From positions 1-39,157 of the forward strand of contig DWWR01000046.1 in assembly GCA_019119645.1 (NCBI GenBank): a stretch of DNA of 39,157 nucleotides, written 5' to 3'. The notes under the pieces are model-generated. The model did not search any database. It was given only the letters and a program-made list of their open reading frames with translations, and had not been told where the DNA came from. Both the position numbers and the translations under genes were made by a program. This DNA comes from Anaerobutyricum faecale (GTDB taxonomy: Bacteria > Bacillota > Clostridia > Lachnospirales > Lachnospiraceae). Positions 30,558 to 38,692 of the stretch are shown here, in pieces. The number at the start of each line of letters is the position of its first letter. Position 1 is the first letter of the stretch.

Positions 30558-31379
30558 TCATGACTGACAGCTATTTCGGTAATCCCGGAAAGCTTCCCCG
30601 AAAAGATTAAAAATCACCACTGTGATAAAAATCGCCACTCCCGGGGCCAGTACTACCCAGGGATACAGCTGCAGCAGGCTCCTCCCGCCGCTCATCATGC
30701 TCCCCCACTCGGCTGTGGGCGGCTGTGCCCCCAGCCCCAGAAAGGAAAGCGCCGCAATTTCCATCATCATGGTTCCGATGTCCAGCATGGCCGTCACCAG
30801 AACAGGGCTTAAAATATTGGGAAGGATATGCCGAAAAAGAATTGCCGGTGTCCGACATCCCGCCAGGCGCGCGGCCGCGATATAATCCTCCTGCTTCACA
30901 GAGAGAGTCTGACTCCGGGCAATCCTGGCATATCTGGGCCAGTGCGCCACAGCCAGCGCCAGTACCACTGCAAACATTCCTCCATGAAGCACTGCCGCCA
31001 CAGCCAGCGCAAACACCATACCCGGAAAAGCGAGACAGACATCAGAAATACGCATGATCACTGCATCAAAAACTCCGCCGGCATATCCCGCCAAAAGGCC
31101 CGCCGCAGTCCCTGCCGCGGCAATAAACCCTGTCAATATCAAAGAAGAAAAAATACTCACTCTGGCGCCTATGAGAACCCTGGAGAGCATATCTCTCCCG
31201 AACCGGTCTGTTCCCAGCGGGTGCTGCCAACAGGGCGGCTGCAGCGCCTCCCCGTAGTTTTGCGCATAAGGATCATACGGGCAGAACTTCTCCGCAGACA
31301 CCGCAATAAAGAGCAGCAATAAAACAAGAGTTCCAAATAGTACCAGTTTTTGCCTTTTCTTTTGTATCGTTTCCGTCAT
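30558..31379 (-). CDS. ABC transporter permease (NikC/DppC type)
   Basis: A 273-residue membrane protein with about six hydrophobic helices. The N-terminal HPLGTDRFGRDMLSRVLIGAR motif identifies the DppC/NikC/OppC group. The ATPase-coupling loop reads AARLAGCRTPAILFRHILPN. Its start overlaps the stop of the preceding permease gene by 4 bp. It should pair with that permease to form the channel. No ATPase gene lies in the window. Confidence 0.92.
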   Translation of the reverse strand: MTETIQKKRQKLVLFGTLVLLLLFIAVSAEKFCPYDPYAQNYGEALQPPCWQHPLGTDRFGRDMLSRVLIGARVSIFSSLILTGFIAAAGTAAGLLAGYAGGVFDAVIMRISDVCLAFPGMVFALAVAAVLHGGMFAVVLALAVAHWPRYARIARSQTLSVKQEDYIAAARLAGCRTPAILFRHILPNILSPVLVTAMLDIGTMMMEIAALSFLGLGAQPPTAEWGSMMSGGRSLLQLYPWVVLAPGVAIFITVVIFNLFGEAFRDYRNSCQS

Positions 31380-32326
31380 GGACTCATCCTTTTCTTCTGA
31401 AATGCATTTTCTTTTTCATTGAGACGAATTCTCGGATCCAGCCGGCCGTAAGAGATATCTGCCGCCAGATTCAAAAGCATATAGATCAGAGCCATCCAGA
31501 GGACGTACGCCTGAATCATCGGATAGTCTCTCATAAAAATGGCGTCCACCGCCAGTTTCCCTACGCCGTCCCACATAAAAATCGATTCTACCACAGCCGT
31601 TCCCCCGAGCAGACTGCCGGCTGATAAAGTCAACATGGTAAGAAGCGCGGGCAGACAGGACGGCAGCACATTTTTAAAAAGAATCACCGAAAAGGACACC
31701 CCTCTTGCCTTAGCTCCAGTCACATAATCCCGGGTCATCTCCTCCAGGACTGCCGCCCGTACCTGCCTGACATACTTTGCTGACATGGCGGCAGCCAGCG
31801 TTACCGACGGCAGCACCACGCCGGATGCTCCCTCTGAAATCACCGGAAAAACCGGCAGACGGATGGCAAATACATATAATAGAAGCAGCGCCACAAAAAA
31901 ATTGGGCAGACTATTTCCCAAAAAGCTGCCGGCGCGTATCAGCCAGTCACTGATCCTGTTCTGGCGCACTGCCGCATAAATTCCCAGAGGAACGGAAATG
32001 AGAATAGTAAGAAACAGAGAAATTCCTGCCAGCAGAAGCGTAGCCGGAAGTTTTGACAAAAAGACAGAAAGAACATCATCCCCGGAAAGAAAACTGACAC
32101 CGAAATCTCCTCTGAGGCAGCCCCGCAGCCAGTCTGCGTACTGCACCAGAAACGGCCGGTCAAGGCCCAGTGCCTCTCTCTGAGCCTCCATGGCTTCCCT
32201 GGAAAGCGCCACGCCGGTCACATCCATCTGCTGCAAAACCGCATCGCTTCCGGCCATATGTATGAGCGCAAACGACAAAAAAGTAATACCAAACAGCACA
32301 AATACAAAGTGCAGCAGCCGTCTCAT
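31376..32326 (-). CDS. ABC transporter permease (NikB/DppB type)
   Basis: A 316-residue membrane protein with an N-terminal helix, a large extracytoplasmic loop, and a C-terminal permease core with the coupling segment TGAKARGVSFSVILFKNVLP. The LGLDRPFLVQYADWLRGCLRGDFGVS-like block near 55-80 is typical of DppB/NikB. It overlaps both neighbours by 4 bp (methyltransferase upstream, DppC-type permease downstream), so the unit is tightly coupled. Confidence 0.92.
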   Translation of the reverse strand: MRRLLHFVFVLFGITFLSFALIHMAGSDAVLQQMDVTGVALSREAMEAQREALGLDRPFLVQYADWLRGCLRGDFGVSFLSGDDVLSVFLSKLPATLLLAGISLFLTILISVPLGIYAAVRQNRISDWLIRAGSFLGNSLPNFFVALLLLYVFAIRLPVFPVISEGASGVVLPSVTLAAAMSAKYVRQVRAAVLEEMTRDYVTGAKARGVSFSVILFKNVLPSCLPALLTMLTLSAGSLLGGTAVVESIFMWDGVGKLAVDAIFMRDYPMIQAYVLWMALIYMLLNLAADISYGRLDPRIRLNEKENAFQKKRMSP

Positions 32327-33078
32327 TCTTTTACCGCCTTAATCCGGAATACCGGATATGGTGTGGAAAACTGATCTTCATGCAGAAACAGCCTCTTTCC
32401 GATCGTTTGATCGGCCTCCACTTTGGCACATCCCAGCTGTCTGAGACAGACCGTATCCCAGTCCGGCCGTTTCCAGCCGCTGATAGGCAGCATACCATAT
32501 ATCTCCATGCACTCTTCCATCTGTCCCCGGGAAAGCATTTCATGGGCTTTTTCTCCTTCCAGACCGCGGCTGAAATGATATCTGGCATGTTCCGCGTCAT
32601 AATTTAGCAGCAGACCACCCGGTTTCAATACCCGGAGCCATTCCTCATAAGCCCGCGCCGGATGAGGCAGCGTCCACGTAAGATTCCGGCTCACAACCGC
32701 ATCAAACGTCTCATCGGCAAAAAGAAGATTCTCTGCATCCATCTGTAAAAATGCGACCTCCATTCCGCGCTGAGCCGCCATCTGCCGTCCTTCCAGGATC
32801 ATATTTTCTGTCAGATCAATGCCGGTCACCCTATAGCCGTTTTCCGCCAGAAGCAGGGAGAAAAAACCGCATCCACATCCCACATCTAATATCTTCAAAC
32901 TGTCTTTCCCTGTCAGATGGGATAACAATTCCTGCTCCCATATTTTGTGCTGACCGCTTTTTAGTTCTGCTTCCCGCTGCACGCGGAAACTACCTGCTCT
33001 CTCATTCCAGTATTCTTTTACTTTTCCTTTTATGAGCGCCGGCTCTTCCCAACTGTTTCGCTCCGGACATACCGCCAT
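32323..33078 (-). CDS. Class I SAM-dependent methyltransferase
   Basis: A 251-residue soluble enzyme with the SAM-binding motif I ILDVGCGCGFFSLLLAENG (about 79-97), the acidic GIDLTENMI after strand 2, DAVVSRNLTWTLPHP and LRVLKPGGLLLNYD. It leads an operon with two ABC permeases and a binding protein, overlapping the first permease by 4 bp. A link to metal or metallophore uptake is possible, but the substrate cannot be read from the sequence. GAGGTGAAG precedes ATG at 33078. The leader contains an 8-bp inverted repeat (33110-33117 and 33170-33177). Confidence 0.88.
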   Translation of the reverse strand: MAVCPERNSWEEPALIKGKVKEYWNERAGSFRVQREAELKSGQHKIWEQELLSHLTGKDSLKILDVGCGCGFFSLLLAENGYRVTGIDLTENMILEGRQMAAQRGMEVAFLQMDAENLLFADETFDAVVSRNLTWTLPHPARAYEEWLRVLKPGGLLLNYDAEHARYHFSRGLEGEKAHEMLSRGQMEECMEIYGMLPISGWKRPDWDTVCLRQLGCAKVEADQTIGKRLFLHEDQFSTPYPVFRIKAVKE

Positions 33079-33194
33079 CGTATCTTCACCTCTTATTTTT
33101 TATTTTTTCCCTGACATTCTGTTCCTGATTTAAGTAATGCCATTTTCCAAAAACATTTTTCCATTAGGCATGTCAGGTATCCTCTCCCTATCAT

Positions 33195-33225
33195 AAAAAA
33201 CCCCGGCTGTCTGCACAAGCCGGGG
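33195..33225 (-). terminator. Terminator of the alpha/beta hydrolase gene
   Basis: CCCCGGCT (33201-33208) pairs perfectly with AGCCGGGG (33218-33225) around a 9-nt loop; on the minus strand a run of six T residues follows. It lies 51 bp beyond the hydrolase stop codon. Confidence 0.9.
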
Positions 33226-33238
33226 TGGGGGATATTTT

Positions 33239-33305
33239 TTATTATTTCAGGTATTCTTTAGAGAATGCTTCTTTATTATTTCAGATATTGTTTAAAAAAT
33301 GCTTC
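33239..33305. repeat. Tandem duplication of the 3' end of the hydrolase gene
   Basis: Segments 33239-33271 and 33273-33305 are 33 nt each and identical at 29 positions. The second contains the last codons of the hydrolase (EAFFKQYLK and stop); the first is a decayed copy beyond the stop, still readable as EAFSKEYLK and stop in its own frame. The 34-bp unit is not a multiple of three. Confidence 0.8.
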
Positions 33306-34250
33306 CATTTTATCAAACGGAATGATATTCACCTGATCATACAGATCCGTATGCACAGCACCCGGAATGATCATCAGTTCTTTGTTGTCTCCCCGCAGTT
33401 TCTGGTACGCGTCTCTGCTGAAATAACAGGAATGTGCTTCCTCACCGTGAATCAGCAGTACCGCACTGCGGATTTCATCACTGTACTGCAGGATTGGCAT
33501 GTTCAGGAAAGAAAGGGAAGATGTTACATTCCATCCGTCATTGGAATTCAAAGAACGAGGGTGATAGCCACGCTCTGTCTTATAATAAGCATGATAATCT
33601 TTCACAAAGGATGGCACATCATCCGGCAGCGGATCCACCACTCCGCCTGCTCTCGCGTAACTGTTGTTTTTATAATCTATAGTTCTCTGAGCATTCAATG
33701 CCTCCCGCTTCTCGTGACGGGCTTCCTCACTGTCCTCCGCATCAAAATATCCTTTGGCATTTACCCGGGTCATATCATACATGGTGGATGCCACCGTAGC
33801 CTTGATCCTCGTATCAATGGCCGCCGCATTCAGCGCCATGCCGCCCCATCCACAGATACCGATGATGCCGATCTTGTCCGGATCCACATTATCCTGAACA
33901 GACAGGAAGTCAACGGCAGCCTGAAAGTCTTCCGTGTTGATATCCGGGGATGCCACATAGCGGGGAGTCCCGCCGCTCTCACCGGTAAAGGACGGGTCAA
34001 AAGCTATCGTTAAAAACCCTCTCTCCGCCATGGTCTGCGCATAGAGACCGGATGCCTGTTCCTTGACAGCGCCAAACGGTCCGCATACGGCGATGGCCGG
34101 AAGCTTTCCAGACGCATTTTTCGGCTCATATAAATCAGCCGCCAGGGTGATTCCATAGCGATTATGGAAAGTTATTTTACGGTGATTGACCGTATCACTT
34201 TTTGGAAATGTTTTATCCCATTCTGTTGTCAATGTTAATTTTTCTTCCAT
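33276..34250 (-). CDS. Alpha/beta hydrolase with cysteine at the nucleophile elbow
   Basis: From ATG at 34250 this is a 324-residue cytoplasmic hydrolase resembling dienelactone/DUF1100-type enzymes. Residues 26-60 hold the first strands (LPAIAVCGPFGAVKEQ), IAFDPSFTGESGG lies near 82-94, and the nucleophile elbow GICGWGG places Cys133 where most relatives have Ser. The late GAVHTDLYD segment carries the likely catalytic His. The start was chosen because TGGAGG lies 8 nt upstream, within the codons after an alternative ATG at 34265. It is divergent from a MerR regulator and preceded by a MerR-type promoter, so it is probably induced by the regulator's signal. The substrate is unknown. Confidence 0.88.
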   Translation of the reverse strand: MEEKLTLTTEWDKTFPKSDTVNHRKITFHNRYGITLAADLYEPKNASGKLPAIAVCGPFGAVKEQASGLYAQTMAERGFLTIAFDPSFTGESGGTPRYVASPDINTEDFQAAVDFLSVQDNVDPDKIGIIGICGWGGMALNAAAIDTRIKATVASTMYDMTRVNAKGYFDAEDSEEARHEKREALNAQRTIDYKNNSYARAGGVVDPLPDDVPSFVKDYHAYYKTERGYHPRSLNSNDGWNVTSSLSFLNMPILQYSDEIRSAVLLIHGEEAHSCYFSRDAYQKLRGDNKELMIIPGAVHTDLYDQVNIIPFDKMEAFFKQYLK

Positions 34251-34304
34251 TTTATCTGCCTCCATTTCAAATGCACAATATAGATGTCCAAGCCAACCGT
34301 CATG

Positions 34305-34333
34305 TTGACGGCGTTTTCTTTTCGTGCTAGAAT
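34305..34333 (+). promoter_or_regulatory. Promoter of the MerR-family gene
   Basis: TTGACG (34305-34310), a 17-bp spacer and TAGAAT (34328-34333) predict a start near 34340, just before the MerR dyad at 34343-34362, an arrangement suited to autorepression. Confidence 0.65.
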
Positions 34334-34334
34334 C

Positions 34335-34365
34335 ATCTTAATACCTAAACCTGACTTTAGGTCAA
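34335..34365 (-). promoter_or_regulatory. MerR-type promoter and operator of the hydrolase gene
   Basis: On the minus strand TTGACC (34365-34360) and TAAGAT (34340-34335) are separated by 19 bp, the lengthened spacer typical of MerR-activated promoters. A perfect 7-bp inverted repeat ACCTAAA/TTTAGGT with a 6-bp centre (34343-34362) fills the spacer. Confidence 0.88.
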
Positions 34366-34399
34366 GCATTTTTTTGATTTTTTTAACAGGAGGTTTTGT

Positions 34400-34840
34400 A
34401 TGTATACCATTGGTCAGATATCCGAAATGTTTCACATTCCCATCTCCACCCTTCGATATTATGATAAGGAAGGCTTATTCCCCGGCATGGAACGTACTTC
34501 CGGCATCCGCCGCTTCGGCGAACAGCAGCTGGAGGCCCTCCAGGTCATCGACTGTCTGAAGCGTTCCGGCATGGAGATCAAAGATATCAAGCAGTTCATG
34601 GAATGGTGTGAAGAGGGCAGCAGCACCTATCCGCAGCGGAAAGCTCTTTTTGTCCGCCAGAAAGCCGCCGTGGAAAAAGAAATCGAAAAGCTGGAGAGAG
34701 TCCTCAATATGATACGCTTTAAATGCTGGTACTATGATGAGGCCATAAAAGACGGCAGCGAAGACCGTTTAACGGCCATGCTTCCCGATAAACTTCCGCC
34801 AAAGATCCAAAAAATGTACGACCATGCCCATGAATCATAA
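34400..34840 (+). CDS. MerR-family transcriptional regulator
   Basis: A 146-residue regulator with the MerR winged helix-turn-helix at residues 1-70 (MYTIGQISEMFHIPISTLRYY, DKEGLFPGMERTSGIRRF). A long dimerisation helix (about 80-110) and a short C-terminal effector region follow. There is no conserved metal-binding Cys cluster at the end of the helix; single Cys residues occur in the middle (EWCEE) and later (FKCWYY). AGGAGG precedes the start. Its likely target is the divergent hydrolase via the dyad at 34343-34362. The group resembles organic- or stress-sensing MerR proteins (AdhR/NmlR-like) rather than metal sensors. Confidence 0.93.
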   Translation: MYTIGQISEMFHIPISTLRYYDKEGLFPGMERTSGIRRFGEQQLEALQVIDCLKRSGMEIKDIKQFMEWCEEGSSTYPQRKALFVRQKAAVEKEIEKLERVLNMIRFKCWYYDEAIKDGSEDRLTAMLPDKLPPKIQKMYDHAHES

Positions 34841-34918
34841 AATACGATTGATCCAATATTTTGTCACGGCATTGTCACACCGGTGGCCGCCACAGTTTAA
34901 AAGTCTCATATCTTTCCA

Positions 34919-34956
34919 CAAAAATACTGCCGCGCGGAAATCCCGCGCGGCAGTAT
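34919..34956 (-). terminator. Terminator of the cytidylate kinase-like gene
   Basis: A perfect 14-bp GC-rich stem (34924-34937 with 34943-34956) with a 5-nt loop is followed on the minus strand by TTTT then mixed bases. It lies 70 bp beyond the stop codon at 35026. The stem could also slow polymerase arriving from the convergent MerR gene. Confidence 0.85.
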
Positions 34957-35025
34957 CGCATATTGTTCAATATTTGTCATTGAAATAAAATCATTTTCAG
35001 AAAGAATCCTCTCATCTGCGGCTTA

Positions 35026-35643
35026 TTATTTTGCTTCCTTTAACGCTACCGCGGACTTGATCAATTCCACAGTGCCATCAATGCCGAGGATACTGCTGTC
35101 GATAGTCATATCGTAACTCTTTAAATCGCCCCATTTTCTGGAAGTGTAGTAGTTATAATAGCTGGCCCGCTGCTTGTCAATCTTTACAGCCTCATCTTTT
35201 GCCTTCTCCAGCGGGATATTGTACTGCTCATTGATCCGGTGCTTCTTGAAAGACATCGGAGCATGGATGAACACATTCAGCTTATTATCATAATCCTTGA
35301 GGGCATAATCGGCACAGCGTCCCACGATAACACACGGACCCTTATCCGCTACTTTTTTGATGGCGTCAAAAGCTGCCAGAAATACTTTCTGATTGAGTGG
35401 CATATCAAAGGAAGCTGCATTATATCCCAATGCGTAAGGATCCATGACCAGAGAATAGAGGAAACTGGTGGTCGGCTTCTCATCATAATTCTCGAACATC
35501 TCCTCACAGATGCCGCTCTCTTTGGCAGCCACTTTCAAAAGCTCCTTATCATAGAAAGGAATGCCGTAATAGTCTGCCAGTTTCTGGCCGATTTCTCTTC
35601 CTCCGCTTCCATACTGTCTTCCAATTGTGATAATCGTATTCAT
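35026..35643 (-). CDS. Cytidylate kinase-like family protein
   Basis: From ATG at 35643 (AAAGGAG upstream) this is a 205-residue P-loop protein of the cytidylate kinase-like family (AAK/CMP kinase relatives). The N-terminal MNTIITIGRQYGSGGREIG contains the nucleotide-binding loop, and GPCVIVGRCADYAL and NVFIHAPMSFKKHRI follow as in the family. An in-frame ATG at 35817 lacks a ribosome site and would place the promoter inside the gene. The true substrate of this family is uncertain; it is not the housekeeping Cmk. The gene is a single unit with its own terminator. Confidence 0.9.
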   Translation of the reverse strand: MNTIITIGRQYGSGGREIGQKLADYYGIPFYDKELLKVAAKESGICEEMFENYDEKPTTSFLYSLVMDPYALGYNAASFDMPLNQKVFLAAFDAIKKVADKGPCVIVGRCADYALKDYDNKLNVFIHAPMSFKKHRINEQYNIPLEKAKDEAVKIDKQRASYYNYYTSRKWGDLKSYDMTIDSSILGIDGTVELIKSAVALKEAK

Positions 35644-35703
35644 AACATCACTCCTTTTTATGTCATCCGGTATTTCCGGAAATGCAGTTGATGATTTGAG
35701 AAT

Positions 35704-35712
35704 AGTATACCA
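35704..35712 (-). promoter_or_regulatory. Extended -10 promoter of the cytidylate kinase-like gene
   Basis: On the minus strand TGG-TATACT (35712-35704) forms an extended -10 element about 60 bp before the start codon. The -35 region is weak (TATCCA). Confidence 0.45.
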
Positions 35713-35737
35713 CAATTTTGCTAATTTGGATAGATTT

Positions 35738-36667
35738 TTATCCGTTTTTTTGAGCATATTGAACAGCGGCGTTGACATCCTTTTCCATTTGTTTCCGCAA
35801 TTCATCCAAAGAGCCAAACTGCATCTCCGGACGACGGTAATGGAGCAGTTCTACTTTGATCGTTTTTCCGTAAATGTCCCGGTCAAAATCCACGATGTTC
35901 GTCTCCACATCTTTGGCAGCGTGTTCTTCCACCGTTGGCTTCACGCCCACATTGGTGATGCCATAGTGATACTCTTCTTCCCCTTCGATAAAAATCCGGG
36001 AAATATACACGCCGTTTGGCGGCATCAGTTTGTTTACATTTGCCGTCTGATTCGCCGTAGGTATCTGTATGGTCCGTCCCAGAGCCTTTCCATGGACCAC
36101 TTCACCGATGACTGCATATGGTCTTCCAAGAAGCTTCGCCGCTTCCTCCATCTCCCCCTTTTCCAGATGGGCGCGGATTCTTGTACTGCTGACATCCTTA
36201 TGTCCCATCTGAAGTTTCTCGATGACAATCAGCTCATAGCCATATTGAGGCGCCAGCTCTTTTAAGAGGCTGACATCTCCGGAACGTTTCTTTCCAAACC
36301 GGAAGTCTCTGCCGACCACAATCTTTTTCGCTCCGGTTTTTTCCACCAAAACATTTTTTACAAACTCCTCCGGAGTCTGCGCGGCAAACTCTTTTGTGAA
36401 CGGATGTTCAATGAGAATATCGATCTGCATTTCTTCCAGAATCAGCCGCCGCTCTTCTTTTGTGTAAATCTGCTGGTAGGATTTATCGCCGCTCAGCGCC
36501 GAGCGCGGCGGCATGTCAAAGGTAAAAACTACGCTTTTTAAACCCTCTGTCTTTTGTTTTTTTATTTCATCAAATAAAAGCTGGTGTCCCCGGTGCAGTC
36601 CCTCGAACTTTCCCAGCGCCACCGCTGTATTTTCCAACCGGAAATCCGGGTCCTTGATGTATTCCAT
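35738..36667 (-). CDS. ribF: Bifunctional riboflavin kinase/FAD synthetase
   Basis: RibF phosphorylates riboflavin to FMN and adenylates FMN to FAD. The 309-residue protein has an N-terminal nucleotidyltransferase domain (ALGKFEGLHRGHQLL near 17-31, RDFRFGKKRSGD near 120, SSTRIRAHLEKG near 160) and a C-terminal kinase domain (GRTIQIPTANQTAN near 199-212, then GVYISRI). It lies 92 bp after truB in the conserved rbfA-nrnA-truB-ribF order, and is probably the last gene of the nusA-infB operon here, since no rpsO follows. Confidence 0.96.
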   Translation of the reverse strand: MEYIKDPDFRLENTAVALGKFEGLHRGHQLLFDEIKKQKTEGLKSVVFTFDMPPRSALSGDKSYQQIYTKEERRLILEEMQIDILIEHPFTKEFAAQTPEEFVKNVLVEKTGAKKIVVGRDFRFGKKRSGDVSLLKELAPQYGYELIVIEKLQMGHKDVSSTRIRAHLEKGEMEEAAKLLGRPYAVIGEVVHGKALGRTIQIPTANQTANVNKLMPPNGVYISRIFIEGEEEYHYGITNVGVKPTVEEHAAKDVETNIVDFDRDIYGKTIKVELLHYRRPEMQFGSLDELRKQMEKDVNAAVQYAQKNG

Positions 36668-36759
36668 GTCTCGTTCTCCTAATGATGTCTCCTGTCATGC
36701 GGCATGTATCTTTTCGGCCGTTCAAAAACAAATACAGCACTGTCTCAGGGCATGATCGG

Positions 36760-37695
36760 CTATTGCGGCATATCAAAAAACAGCTTATCCGGATGCAGTG
36801 TCTGCGAACCTGCACGTTTTCTGTATATCCCAATAAAATATCCTTCTTTATCATATACCCGGTACAGCCCGGAATCATCTGTCCCGGCAGCCAGAGGTTC
36901 CGCTTCCGGATACGGCTGCGGCACACAGGACTCCCATGGAACCGGATTACCGTTATAAAGCTTCTTTTCTTCCTTTTCCAAAACCTGCACCGGCGGATAC
37001 TCCGCAAAAACAGAATCAATGGGACGGATATGCGCAGAAAGGGTTCCCGCATCCCGCAGCTGTTCCACTTCCGCCAGAGTCACCGCATCCCGAATATCAA
37101 AAAATGCCACCTGTGTCCGGGTCAAAGCTTCCATACAGCCTCCGCAGCCTGCTTTTTCGCCGATATCCCGGCAAAGGCTCCGGATATACGTTCCCTTGGA
37201 ACAGCGGACAGAAAAGGTGACCCGGGGAAGGCAGATCTCCTGAATATCCAAATCAAAAATGGTGACGGGACAGGGCTTCCTCTCGATGACAATGCCCTCC
37301 CTTGCCAGCTCATAGAGCTTTTTTCCGCGGACCTTTTTGGCAGAATACATGGGAGGAATCTGTGCATAGTCTCCTAAGAATGTCTCCATGATCTTCCGCA
37401 CATCTTCCTCGCTGACCGTGACCGGTCTTTCCTCCAGCACAGTCCCGGAAGTATCTTCCGTATCGGTGGTCCTTCCGAGAAGCAGGGTTGCCGTATAAGT
37501 CTTCTCCCAGTCACCGATCCTGTCACAGAGCCGGGTTGCTTTTCCCAGGCAGACCGGAAGCACACCCTCTGCGTCCGGGTCCAGGGTTCCGGTGTGACCG
37601 ATCTTTTTCTGGCGGAGAATGCCCCGCAGCTTTGCCACCACATCATGGGAAGTAAATCCCTTTTCTTTTTTTATATTTAAAATGCCGTTGATCAT
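36760..37695 (-). CDS. truB: tRNA pseudouridine(55) synthase
   Basis: TruB makes the universal pseudouridine 55 in the T-loop of tRNA. The 311-residue protein has the N-terminal NGILNIKKEKGFTSHDVV segment, the catalytic motif HTGTLDPDAEGVLPVCLGKATRL with Asp39, MYSAKKVRGKKLYELAREG, and SKGTYIRSLCRDIG. A PUA-like C-terminal region (about 240-300) follows. Its start overlaps the nrnA stop by 4 bp. Confidence 0.97.
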   Translation of the reverse strand: MINGILNIKKEKGFTSHDVVAKLRGILRQKKIGHTGTLDPDAEGVLPVCLGKATRLCDRIGDWEKTYTATLLLGRTTDTEDTSGTVLEERPVTVSEEDVRKIMETFLGDYAQIPPMYSAKKVRGKKLYELAREGIVIERKPCPVTIFDLDIQEICLPRVTFSVRCSKGTYIRSLCRDIGEKAGCGGCMEALTRTQVAFFDIRDAVTLAEVEQLRDAGTLSAHIRPIDSVFAEYPPVQVLEKEEKKLYNGNPVPWESCVPQPYPEAEPLAAGTDDSGLYRVYDKEGYFIGIYRKRAGSQTLHPDKLFFDMPQ

Positions 37696-38690
37696 ACGCT
37701 CTTTTCCTGTTTCAGCTGCTGCTCAATAAACGGAGTGATGTTATTGACGATATCCCTTACATTTCCATCCACCGTACAGCCGGCCGCCCGTACATGACCG
37801 CCTCCGCCGAAGTTCTCGGCAATCTTTCTCACATCGACATTTCCGTTGGAACGAAGGCTGACCTTAAACTGTCCCTCCACCTTTTCATAAAGGAACAGAG
37901 CACACTCCACGCCTTCCGTCACCCGGAGCTGGTCGATGACTCCGTCCAGGTCTCCGCTTTCAATGCCGTAGAAATCCATATCTTTTTTCTTGATGGCGGA
38001 AAAAATAATCTTGCCATCCAGAAGAAGAATACTTTCCATCAGGGCCCGGCCGAGAATCTGGTTCTGGATATATGTTTTCTTATAAAATGTCTCATCAATG
38101 ATGAAATCCGGGCGTACTCCTTTTTCGATGAGGACGCCTGCGATTTCCATCACTTCTCTGGTTGTGTTGCTGTGTTTGAACACACCGGTATCATGGACGA
38201 TCCCCAGATAAAGGCACTGCGCTGTATCGAAAGAGATCTCCTTCTCCTCAAAAATATCGTATAAGATCTCACAGGTGGAAGAAGCCTCCGCATCGATGAA
38301 CGTCAGGTCCCCAAATCCCTGATTACTGATATGGTGATCCACACAGATTTTAAACTCCGCTTTCTCAAATTCTCCCTGAAACGCTCCCAGACGCTCCGGA
38401 TCAGAACAATCCAGTGAAAAATAAAGATCATAGGGTTCTTCGTCCGGTTTCTCCTGCAGAATCTTATCGGCATGTTTTAAAAAGCGGAACTTCTCACTGA
38501 TCGGCTCCAGAAAAATATCCACTTTTTTTGCCGGATCCAGATCCAGAATATATGTGCAGAGTCCAAGGCAGGCTCCGACGCAGTCGCCGTCCGGGTTTAT
38601 ATGCCCGGAGATGGCGATGCGATCCGCCTCTTTTATTTTGCGGAAAAACAGACTTACCGCCTGCCTGTTTATTTTTTTACTGGAAGTCAC
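37692..38690 (-). CDS. nrnA: DHH-family phosphoesterase, NrnA-type oligoribonuclease/pAp phosphatase
   Basis: The 332-residue protein has the DHH-domain metal motifs: ISGHINPDGDCVGACLG near 27-43, FSLDCSDPERLG near 90-102, VDHHISNQGFGD (the DHH motif) and GIVHDTGVFKHSNT. The C-terminal DHHA1 domain ends with FGGGGHVRAAGC. NrnA degrades short RNAs and pAp. It lies between rbfA (2-bp gap) and truB (4-bp overlap), its usual position in Firmicutes. Confidence 0.95.
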   Translation of the reverse strand: MTSSKKINRQAVSLFFRKIKEADRIAISGHINPDGDCVGACLGLCTYILDLDPAKKVDIFLEPISEKFRFLKHADKILQEKPDEEPYDLYFSLDCSDPERLGAFQGEFEKAEFKICVDHHISNQGFGDLTFIDAEASSTCEILYDIFEEKEISFDTAQCLYLGIVHDTGVFKHSNTTREVMEIAGVLIEKGVRPDFIIDETFYKKTYIQNQILGRALMESILLLDGKIIFSAIKKKDMDFYGIESGDLDGVIDQLRVTEGVECALFLYEKVEGQFKVSLRSNGNVDVRKIAENFGGGGHVRAAGCTVDGNVRDIVNNITPFIEQQLKQEKSV

Positions 38691-38692
38691 TG

